A DNA stretch of 64,000 nt, taken from Leptasterias polaris. Lineage: Eukaryota > Echinodermata > Asteroidea > Forcipulatida > Asteriidae. The stretch lies in the NCBI GenBank assembly GCA_037783415.1, contig JAZGTN010000038.1, forward strand, positions 992,001-1,056,000, read 5' to 3'. The translations under genes and the position numbers were made by a program. The notes beneath the pieces were generated by a model. It was given only the letters and a program-made list of their open reading frames with translations, was not told the DNA's origin and made no database searches. Shown here one piece after another: positions 11,560 to 23,500 of this stretch. The stretch's first letter is position 1, and each line of letters begins with the position of its first letter.

Positions 11560-14500
11560 GTAGGCTTCAATGTTTGTATTTAACATGTAACATAATGCTT
11601 AATATGCGAATATCTTCGAGTGGTGGTGACTTTTTTCAAAATAATAATATAAAAACTGTCATCTCTGTGGAAAAACTCTTGGAGGCGCTCTATATTGTTA
11701 TCCCTGGAGTTACTTAAATCATTGTTTTACAAACTTTTTGCTCCGGGTATTGTTTGTAAATTATCGTTAACTATCGAACATGAAGTTACGGTTTGGTATA
11801 ACTTAGTGCAGATGAATATCCCGTACATGGATTTCAAGCTCGAGTGTTGAAAGGCATACAATTAATAAATGATTTTGATGGATTCGTAATTTCTAGGGAT
11901 GATCGTACTCTGCCATTTACTGGCAAGCAGTTCAAGGCAGTCACTAGGTAGAAAACACCCAGCTTTAAAGGCACTGGACACTTTTGGTAATTACTCAAAA
12001 TAATTGTTAGCATAAAAACTTACTTGGTAACGAGCAATGGAGAGCTGTTGATAGTATGAAACATTGTGAGAAACGACTCCCTCTGAAGTAACATAGTTTT
12101 TGAGAAAGAGGTAATTTCTCACTCAAATAATAAAAAAATATTCTTGCTGAAGCCTTTTATTATGCATCTGAAAGCACACAAAGTAATGCAACAAGGGTAT
12201 TTTTTCTTTCATTATTCTCTTGCAAATTCGATGACCAATTGAACCCAAATGTTCACAGGTTTGTTATTTTATGCATATGTTGGGATACACCAAGTGCGAA
12301 TACTGGTCTTCGACAATTACCAAACGTGTCCAGTGCCTTTAATGTTCAACTTTCACACATCTGTTTGTTTTTCATTTATTTATTGCTCTTGCATCAAGAT
12401 ACTGTTACACAAATATCTGTCGTGTGTCTGAATTTTTCATTTGGAATGCATCAGATTTTGTTACTTCCTCATTGCATTTAGAATTTTCCCCTTATGACAA
12501 ATACCTATTTTATGACATGATGTAAAATGATAACAATGAGGGGGAATGAGCATTGTAAATGTTTGGCCCAGTGTACAATCATTTTCAATCAAAAGATTTA
12601 TTTTTAGTTCATAACGAATAACGTGTAATTTTGATGAGATGTAAATACAAATTATTAGATGCCTACATGCTGGTTGCGGACAATGTCAATGGGACAATTT
12701 ACAAGGGAAGCATCTTGCAAGGTCTGGCCGATCTAGCTCCGCTACCACTCAATGGTCTCAACCGCCCAGTGGCCGTGGATTATGACCCGGTTGAGGAAAT
12801 GGTTTACTGGACTGATGCCGGGAAACCATCTCCAAAAATCTCCAAAGCTCGTCTTGATGGCAGTGGCCAAACGACGCTCATTTATGAACTCCACGGTAGG
12901 TATTTTTTGTTGTTGTAAATTTTGGACATTGTTGGAAAATGTGTACCATTTATAGGCTTATCTATCTGTACCAGGTTTTAATTTTTTATTTTTTTTAAAT
13001 ATATATATTATTTTATTTATTTATTAATTTATTAATTTATTAATTTATTAATTTATTATTATATTTTGGGGGGGGGGGGGGGGGGGGGGATTTTTTGGGG
13101 GGCGGGGGGGGGGGGGGGTGAACACTGCAAAAGTTTTCTTATTACATTTTGCGACCTTGGACCTAAAACGAAAACACTGCAGCGGTGAACTTAATAATGA
13201 CATACATATAAGTTTCATGAACATTGGCCGTTGCAAAAAAAAAATAATAATAACTGTAAATGTGTGGTCGGACCTGGCCAAAGACGTAAAGATTGACGTC
13301 AGCGTCAAGATTTGGAGCTAAATAACATGCTGGGCAATAATTGCAACTTTTAAGACATCGAAGTTAAAGGTGAAGTGGGGAAATGGCAAGTCTGGAATGT
13401 CTCTTTAAGGCCACCGTATTTTCCTGTTTATTTAGCGGCTCATCTTGGCAGCCCCCCCCCCCCCCCCCCCCAACAAAAATCACATAGTAAACCTTGCTGA
13501 ACGTGGTTGTGTTATTTAACAGCATTATAAAAACCTATTGAAGTACACCAACCCCTTTATGTAGGCCTATGTTTGGGAATTTCCAACTTCTTCACAATTT
13601 GGGGCTGCTTGGGTCGGGGTCTCTCAGCGAATCACACTCGGAATGAATTAAGGCAGGACAGTTTGTCCTCGCGTTGGTCATATTATAACCTTGACGGTCA
13701 TAACAGCACGGGTTGTTTTTCAGTTTGACCATTAATACGGTCGCCAATCGAAACATTAGAGACATTGTTATTTGAATTAAGTAGGTCTTTTGTAAGTGAA
13801 TGGGTTCGGCAGCGTCAGACCGCAGAAATAACATATTTTCCAGATTGAATCTTGTATACATTTTCACTTCTTTCACATTGTATAGTTTAACATTGGTCAG
13901 ATTGCGGAAATTACCTCTTTTCCACGTATATCTTATGGCTCTTTAACATTATAGTTTAATTAACATTGCTTTTTCCATATAATTTAATGTTTATAAAAAA
14001 GGTCGTTTATCGGTTGCAATGGTCGCCTAATTCGGACATGCCCGAATACTACTATTAAACACACCAATCATCCTATTGGACTTTATGTACGAGAATGAAT
14101 CCACTGGATGCCAAATTCATATAGATACTTCAATAATGGCGATTTTAATGTTGTGTTTTGTTTTTTTGACCGTCTCTCAAACAGCGCCACTCGGTTTGGC
14201 ATTAGATGTTACATCAAGGATGGTGTATTGGACAGACGAAACCCTGGGTCACGTTGCACGGATCCCTATGGACGGCTCACGGAGTAAAGAAGTTATTGTT
14301 GAGAACATCATCCGGCCAAGGGGCATTATAACTGACCAATACAACGGGTAAGTATAATACGCACTTGATGGGAATGTTATTGTCTTTGATGTGAATGGTT
14401 GTTCATTTGGCTCCAGTACCGTAGTGTCCTGTGGCAAGTCTCTACCAAACGAGATCTGTTTAAGGACATTCAGGTCCTCGATTGAAAAATTATATTTTGT

Positions 14501-17500
14501 TGTGCTCTAAGAACATTTTATAGTGGGCTGAGTTATTAGTGTTTAATTTGTTTCAATGTTGCATAGTACTTGGTTCTTTCACATGGTTCTTTCATGCGTG
14601 CTATATAAGAAGCCGTTATTATTATTATGTTACTATCAAAAAATCTCCAAACTATCCGTGAATATAAACCACTCAAAAAGCCTGAACTTTCTCAGATGCA
14701 ACAACGAGATCAAACAAGAGGACACTGATGTAAAGAACACAGAATCATAGTGATTTGATGATGAAACTATCAACCATTTCAAACACCGATTGGGTTTAAC
14801 AAACGTACAATGATTAAGTTAAACAAGTGTACATTTAGAACAGTCCTTATAAAAATCAAGTATTATCTAGGCTGAAAGGCTGAAAGAACATAAAGCCCAT
14901 GGCCGCAGAGGGGAATATGACAAATCTGCAATTGTGAAACATTCCACAGATCTAGACCATGTCGTAGATTGGGATCAGGCTCACATCATAGCTCCTGAGA
15001 GACATTGGTATACACGTCGCATCAGGGAAGCTATTGAAATTCACAAGCACAACACTGTGCCACAAGATATCGGTTATTTCATTAGTAGTATTTGGCATAC
15101 TATCCTACCACCCTACTCCACTGGCATCCCACAGTCTACTGACACGCCCCACTACACAGGGCTTTCCCCCAGCCAACCACAGTTCTCCTTTGAGAAGAAC
15201 CAATCAGAGCATTGACTGACTCTACACTGAAACCTCTGAACCCCTATAAATTGACAAACATGTATTACACTCTTCAGTCTCCTGACGATGACTAAGGCAA
15301 GCTAGTCGAAACGTTGAGACATATTAAGACATCACTCCGCGGCAGTGTACTTTTTTGAACATTACTCATGCAATGATATAGGGAAGCTGTGTACAAAGTA
15401 TAGGCCTATTATCCACACACAAAAAGAGCAAGGTCACTTTTGTACTTTTCGAACAGTTGTTTTCGAACAGTTGTTTTTCATCAATTGTGTTTTTAAATCT
15501 GTTAAGTGTTTTAATTTGACCTGTTAATCCCAAAACAAGCACAACATTCCGAACTGTCGAACATTATGTTCCTTTGACTTTCGTCATTGTCTTTATGCTT
15601 TGTGTTGTAAAATAACTTTAATGAACTCTCTTAAATTCGCTTTCTAGGCACATCTACTGGGCCGATTCGGGAAACAATGGAACCATAGAGAGAGCAAATC
15701 TTGACGGAACTGACAGAACCGTCATTGTCGAAGATGATATGCTGTTTCCAAGTGGTCTGGCTATAGATCATCGAGGTTAATAAGATAAAAACTAAAATTA
15801 AGGGTTTTTCTTAAATCCAAGGCCTTGTAATGAATTTCGGTAATCATACGGTATATTATTATAGGTTTTCTCGGTCAAATGAGCAGCCGATTTAATTTTC
15901 GTGCGTTCGAATTAAAGCTTTTTTGCCTCTCCAGTTTTTACTGCGTTTCAAATTCAGAATTCGGGCATTCAATTTCGTTTTGAGGCATTCAAATTCCTTT
16001 AGCACTGTGTTCAATTTAGCATTGTCATTCTTTTTCGTGACACACAATCATCATTTAATTTAGCAAAGCTGGTTCGACTGGACATTTTTACTGATTTTTT
16101 TTTCAAATTTCGTAAAGAGGCAATCAATTTCGCTAAATGAGAATTCAAATTAAAAGAAATACGAATAAACAGATAAACTGTATTAGGCAACTGTTTCGTA
16201 TCTTCATTTTAATTCAGACAAACATTATTTTCGTTATTTATGTTTCCAGTAAATTTTACATGGGACCCGTTAGGTTTTTTCTTCTTCTTGTTTTCTGCTT
16301 TATTCTTTTCTTTACTTTTTTGGGGGGGGGATTTTATTGGACTGACCGAGACCTAATTTTGTATTGTGTTTGAATGGGGTGTTTTTATGTTTTTACTGCT
16401 TTCTCATTGTTGATGTTGTTTCTTCCTCAACCATCAATCTGTTGGCAAACTCAAGGTAGTCTTGCTCGTTTCCCTCGAATGCATCAATCAACCCTTCTCG
16501 ATCTACCTTGGATACATCGGCAAAGTGCATCGGCAAATTAGTGACTCAAGTGCCAATAAGTGAACCGTATTTATGCCCTTAACATTCGAAAGGAAACAAA
16601 AGTTTAACAAATTACAGAAATGACTGCCCAAAAAAGAATTTGAATGACTAAACACACGCCTCAAAAAGCTCCTGCGAATTTGAATGCTGCTTTGATGAAT
16701 CGTAAAATTGAATGATTATTTTGTTAAATCGAATGACGCAACAGTACATTTGACTAGTCAAAAAAGGAAATCGAATGACCCTTTTTAGCAGCATTCGATT
16801 TCGCGTGAAATAGAATGGCGTGGTAGTTAAATTGGCTGCTCATTTGCCGGTATCGGGCTTGAGACAAATGGAAATAGCTTTTACTGACCCGGGTTTATTA
16901 AGATTTCCCTAGCTACTGTAGAAAACAGTCATGCAGGGTGGTACAGGAAAAGGACAAAAAGGGTTAAACGAACGGCAGGGTGAATGCATAATAATCTTCT
17001 AAACAATCGGTACAGCTGTAGTAGTTTGCGGTGAAAACGTTGGTACTATATCTTTCAAATGTCATTATGATTTTTTTTATATTATCATTTATTCGGCATA
17101 CTTTACAGGAAAATAAAACAAAACTGTGTGTACTTGTGTTTGATTTGTTTATTAACAAATTTGTTTATATAGTGATGTGTGTACCTGGGTGTCGCACTGC
17201 TGTTGCCCCTGTTGTCGTATGTGATTGTCTGTTTAGCCTGAACGCGTTTGTTTGTTTTTTTATTTTATTTTTTTTAGTGGGCGGGGTACTTGTTGACAAT
17301 TTTTGTGGAAGGACGGCCTTGTAGAGGTGCTGGTCACCTGTTCCTCCTTGCCACTCACTGGCTCGGTTTTTATACAATTTTAAATATTTGTACCTATTTT
17401 TATATTCTCAGTCATAGTTTTATTTTTAGGATTATATCTATTCATTCCTTTTAGTGTTTTGCCAGTGTGAAGTGTAATAAAATAAATAAAAAAATAACAT

Positions 17501-20500
17501 AATATATTTGCTTTATTGTTTTATAGAAAACAAATTGTTCTGGTGTGACACCGAGTTGGAAACAATTGAGCAAAGCGACCTCTTCGGCAACATCCGGACA
17601 GTTGTGTTAGACCTTTCTCCCATTAATGGCACATTCTACCCGTTTGATTTGTCCATGTTTAACGATTACTTGTATTGGACCGATGGGGGAAGTCGCACTG
17701 TTCTTCGCGTATCAAAGAGAGGCGTAGGGGCGCAACATTACGGTCCAGCAATATTCCAACGAGCCGGGGGAATTCACATATACGAAGGTTTGTATTATTA
17801 TGTTACTTACTTTACCAAAAAGGTGAATAATAGCCAAATTACAGAATACAGTTCTCGAAAACAGTTTCAAAAATAGTACTTGAAATGAATTTTTTTATTA
17901 TTTAGTTTTAATGCTGTTGACGGTCACGCTTTGTAAACAACCCAATCATTGAAGATGAGTTGATTACTGAGAGCCTATGTGGAGACGCTGGTGGCAGCAG
18001 AGTGTGTGTGCAGGCAGAGCTGTTTATTAAGAGAGTTGTGACAAATTGCGATTATAGACCTTTCCTTTGCAACGTCACAGCCCGAGTTTTTGCCAACCCA
18101 GGTTGAAAAAGTATGGAAAGCCATAACTGCAAATCAAAAACAGATTGCCACAGTTTGTAGCAGTTTTTTTACACAAATATTCAAAAATAGTGTTGAATTT
18201 GTTGGAAACAAATCAACCAATCATGGAAGGTATTTCCGTTCATGAATCTTTACAGAAAATGTTGAATTTGGTCACAACATTTTTTAACACGATTGAATGT
18301 TTTGCTAACATTCGGCCGTCCATGCCAACCGGCGCACTTTGTTTATCAACAATGGAAAGGTTTATAAGCCATTTTGTATCCAAAAAGCATTGACGAATAC
18401 ACAGGGTGCCAGACTAGTCTGCTCTTTTGGTTGTGCTGGATTTGGACACTCAGAAAATGGCGTCCAGCAACCACGTGACCGAAGAAAACTGGTCCCTGTT
18501 TGTCGCAACTCTCTCAATACACAGCTCTTTGTGCAGGGTGCACCCACAACATACACTCTAACAACTCTTAGGTTAAAATTGACCCGGATTTAGGGGTCCG
18601 TACTGGGTCAGGCTGACCCTTAAAGTGGTAAAAAAAAAACTCCGTCCGTTCCGCCTATTTTGTGGTCATTTTGACACAGATCCTGGGTGAGCCTGATCAG
18701 AAAACAGTCAGGTCCCCTGGGACCCGGAATCCGGGTAATTTTTTATGTTATATATTTTTTGTTTTTTGGGGGGAGACGACGAACCTACTTGACGGTCAAA
18801 TTGAGCAAGGTTCAACCTTTAGGGTGGTTGAAGCACTTGTCTCTAAACAACTATGTCATTCGAGGAGGGAGCAAACTAAACAAGTTTCCTTTAACTGTTA
18901 GGCATCATTTGTCACTTTGTGTTAAGACTGCCCATGCATGCTAGTAAATATGGATATTGTTACAAAATGAAGTTCACATTCTTACTTATTTGTACTTGTG
19001 CAGATTTTTGTGACAGCACGGAGGAACCTGTTCTTCCTTGACGGTTGGCTTTACTTGCCAATGTACTCTTGGCTTCGGAGGTGACGTTTGTCAGTTTGGT
19101 AAGAAGGGCATATGTCAACCATTGACTTCTTACATGCTTGGTAAATCTATACCATTCCCAATAGGGGGCAGAGGGTACCCCTCCCCCAATGTTCCCAGAC
19201 TTTAGCACACCATCTCCCCCTTATACAGAAGTAACCCCCCCCCTAAATTCATCGGAGATTCCAATCACACAAAAAGACACAATGGGGGTACCACCATGCC
19301 CCATATCGAGCACCAAATGGATGAGTCTTTGAGATTGAATGCCAATGTGTTTGGTAACACTTTCTATATCTCTCCCTTGAGTTTGGTGGTTCTGAAAAAA
19401 ATAATAAAACAAAGAAAATTGGAGTGTCGAACAATTTCGATCAGTATAATATTGTTTTCATGAAAAATACTAGAAAGCAGAATGCACCATAGAAGAAACC
19501 GAGAATAAGAAAGTCAACGTGTTTAATAAACAATATTATCCCATTAGTGACACTCTGTGAAATCTAAATAAGCCTGAGTACCTAGACAAGCACAAATTTT
19601 AAATATATTAATTTTGAAAAGATAAACATTTGTTCTGTTGACAGAACCGTTGCTTCTAAAAATTGTATTTTCTTTTCAAACAATATTGTCTGCATTCAGC
19701 ACGACATCAAATCGATCAGAGAAAATTGCAGGAGAACAAAAATTGATAAGTTAATTTTTGAGTTTTTCCGTAATGGTTCCCCAAGACAATAAACTTACCT
19801 AGCCTAACTTCATCAACGAGTTGACCCTCTTATGGTACAAGAAAAGGCACTGAGTAAGTAATTAAAATGTTATAAGTAAGCTGCGCGAATGACCAGTTTA
19901 ATCTATGTTTTTCCACTCCAGCTTTTTGCGACAGCTATCCCTGTAGGAATGGCGGTTCATGCACTTCCTCGGCTTGCCAATGTGCTCCTGGTTACGGAGG
20001 TAACCTTTGCCATCTTGGTAAGCTAATTGTTCCAGTATCCATCGTTGGTAGTTTTTGCTGATTGTCTTTATTATAAAATCTCCTTTGTTTACAAAAACAT
20101 ACTACCATTGTAAGGGCGGCCTCCCGTGTCACAAAATTATATATTTATAACATCACATCACACATAAACAGGTAGAGACAAGAAGCAGTCAAGATTCTGT
20201 TACACTTATATACCTGTTTATGTGTCTTGTGTTGTGTTGTCATTAAGCCTTTGAGAAAGGCCTTGCTAGGGTCAAAACTTAGCGGAGTGCATCCTTATAA
20301 TGTATAACTGAAACGTATCCTCTGCAATCGCCGTAGTCATTACGATTTTCTGTAGGGTGCTTTTAAAACTCGTTTATTGTTTATTTGATTGTTTTTATCA
20401 GTTCTGGATTTCTGTGAAAGCTCTCCATGTATGAACGGAGGTACGTGCACTTCCCTGACGAACGACTTCACTTGTCAATGTGCTCCTGGCTACGAAGGAA

Positions 20501-23500
20501 ACCTGTGTGATCTTGGTAAGCTTACACCATCACTAAACTATTCATACACAATATGAGTCCAGTGTGTAGTGCGCCTAACAGCAGCCTGCACCATTCTCTC
20601 CTCAGTCTTTTGCTACTTTCCGGAGATACAGTCTGATTTACTGGATAACCTTTATATACTAGTCTAATATGGATGTCTTCCTGATCCTACTAGACAAATT
20701 TTGAGGCATTTTGCTTACTTGTGGATACGTTCTGTAAGCATTGACTTTTTCAAGTTTCAGCTCATAATTGGAACACAGGAGGCCATATTCCCTGTACAGT
20801 CATTGCATTGCCTATTGATATTCGTTCAAGCATGGTACTGGATTGACACCATTGGAACTTAACAATGATGGCAACTTGGAAGATTAAATTCCCTGCACTG
20901 ATTCTTTTGTGCTGCTCTGTCACCTTCAATGGGGACTGCTTGAATGGACCAGGACCCATTCTAGTCAAGAAAGGGTCTACCAAAGACTGCACCAGTGTAT
21001 ACATCGGGAGAAGAGTCTTGTATTACACCAATGGTACAAGCAGTTTCCGCATAGAACTAATACAACATGGCGACATCCATCCTAATCCAGGCCCTGTGCA
21101 GCAGAGTTCTTCAACTGACAATCTTGAGCATAAAGACCCACCATCTGTTCTGACACTGCATAGTTCATCGAAAATAAAAGTTAGATACGACATAACTGAA
21201 TTATTAAAACTGCGGCCCTTTTTGGCCACTTTAGTGGATGTGAGGTTGTGGAAAACGCTAAAGTCACTCGGAATATCTTCAAAGCGTACCACTCATAGGG
21301 GAGTTAAAGGAGGATGCCGAATTCAAAAGCGAAGCAGAATCAACCAGGCACCATTTTACCAGAGTGTAAGAAATGTGGAGGATCAGCTAGAAGAGTCGCA
21401 TCTTTCTCATTTTGCACTTTGGAACGCAAGATCTATTAAGAACAAGTCTCATATGATCTCTGATTTGGTAGTTTCCCACCATGTAGATATTCTGGCTATA
21501 ACGGAAACTTGGCTCACTGGTGATGCCCGTGACAATCGTTCTTTGGCAGATTTGAGTATGTCCCTGCCTTCTCATCAATTTCTTCATTCACCTCGAACTG
21601 ACAGATCTGGGGGCGGCATTGGTGTTTGTCTCCATAAGAACTTTAGCGTACGAGAAGAGAAGCGCGAAACTCAAGAATCCTTTGAGTACCTGAACATTCT
21701 CCTCTGTGGTAAGGAACAGAAGCCACTTCGTCTAGTGATCGTGTACCGGCCACAGAGGAGAAAAGATGGAAGAGCTACAGCTCCAATATTCTTCCAAGAG
21801 TTTTCCATTCTTCTTGAAAGATTGATGACAGAACCGAATTGTCTTGTTATAGCAGGCGATTTTAATTTTCATTTTGATGATCAGAATGATCACAATGCAT
21901 CTATGTTTTTGGACATGATTGCATCGGCAAATCTTAAGCAGCTTGTAAACTTTCCAACTCATGTGAAAGGACACACACTTGATTTGATTCTGACTCGGGC
22001 TTCAGATGACATAATCTCTCAGATGTCATGCACTAGTTATTTACCATCTGATCATGCTGCCATTATCTGTAAACTCTCAATTAGCAAACCAGAACCTCTG
22101 AAAACTAAAATCCAGTTTCGGAAGTTGAAGGACATTGATATTGATTCGTTCCGCAGAGACATCCTGCAGTCTGAATTACAAACCTGTCTCTCAGGTGATG
22201 TGGATGGACAATCACATCTCGACCGCGATCACTGTGGTTCAACGAAGAATGTCATGAGGCCAAACAAAACCTCAGAAGGTTAGAAAGACGCTGGCGAAGT
22301 TCGAGGCTGGAAATTGATCATCAAATATTTGTTCATGAAGCTGCAAAGTATCATAAAACTTTACTGCGGGCCAGGAAGGAATACTATTCACTGGAACTGG
22401 ATGACTGTGGCCCTCGGGAGTTTTTTCTTAAAGTTGATAGACTGTGTCGGGCCACATCTTCTAAAACGTTACCTAGAGATGATAATTCAAGTCCATCCTT
22501 AGCTGACCGCTTTTGTACTTTCTTTTCAAATAAAACTGACAATATAGTAACCTCCCTTCGTGAAACCTCGTATCGAGAGTTGACTGAGATCGTGTTTCCG
22601 ACAACTGATCATAGATTTGAGAACTTTCGTGTTGTCACCCAAAGTCAAGTTCAGGGAGTACTGTCTGGTTCTAAGTCAACCACTTGTGGACTAGACCCTT
22701 TTCCAAGTGATCTTCTGAAGAAGTGTGCTGCAGAGCTGACTCCAATTATCACCAGAGTCGTGAATTTATGCTTGACCAGTGGACATTTTCCAGAAACATT
22801 AAAATATGCGCACATCACTCCTCTGTTAAAATCAAACAAGCTTGATCCAGAGGACTTGAACAGTTACCGACCTATCGCTCACTTGAAGTTCCTTGGAAAA
22901 TTGCTTGAACGGCTTTTGGTCTCTCAGCTTCAGGAATATCTAACGACTAATAACTTGTTTGCCAGTGCTCAATCTGCGTACAGACCAAATCATAGCTGTG
23001 AAACTGCTATCGTTAGAGTCGTTAATGACATTTTGTTGGCTCTTGATAGCGGTAATGAAGCCATTTTGCTGCTTCTTGACTATTCAGGTGCATTTGACAC
23101 GATCAGCCAGCCAATATTATTATCACGTTTGGAAGAAAGATATGGGATAAGGGGAAATGCACTGAAACTTCTTACTTTAAAAACAGAAGTCATTGCGTAG
23201 TTATTGGTAGCTCTAAATCTTATACTTATTCATCCACCCATGGGGTCCCTCAGGGGTCCGTTATAGGTCCTTTGGCATTCACTTTGTATTCAGCAGTGGC
23301 TGCTTTGTATTCAGCAGTTATTGCAGTGGCTGATTCTGCTAGAAATCTAGGTGTCAAACTTGATAATCATCTTACAATGCATGCTCATGTAAATGATACC
23401 TGTAGAGCTGCTTCATTTGCACTCCATAAAATTGGGACAATACGACCTTTCTTAAACAAGAAATCAACAGAAAGACTCGTCCATGCACATGTAATGTCAC

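Noticed and set aside
13048..13308. Antisense proline-rich open frame
   Set aside because: Translation of the poly-G tract.
15034..15219. Second open frame overlapping the Penelope remnant
   Set aside because: Shadow of the GIY-YIG frame in another phase.
18145..18593. Two ~80-codon open frames in gene B intron 5
   Set aside because: No domain and no counterpart in gene C; likely repeat-derived.
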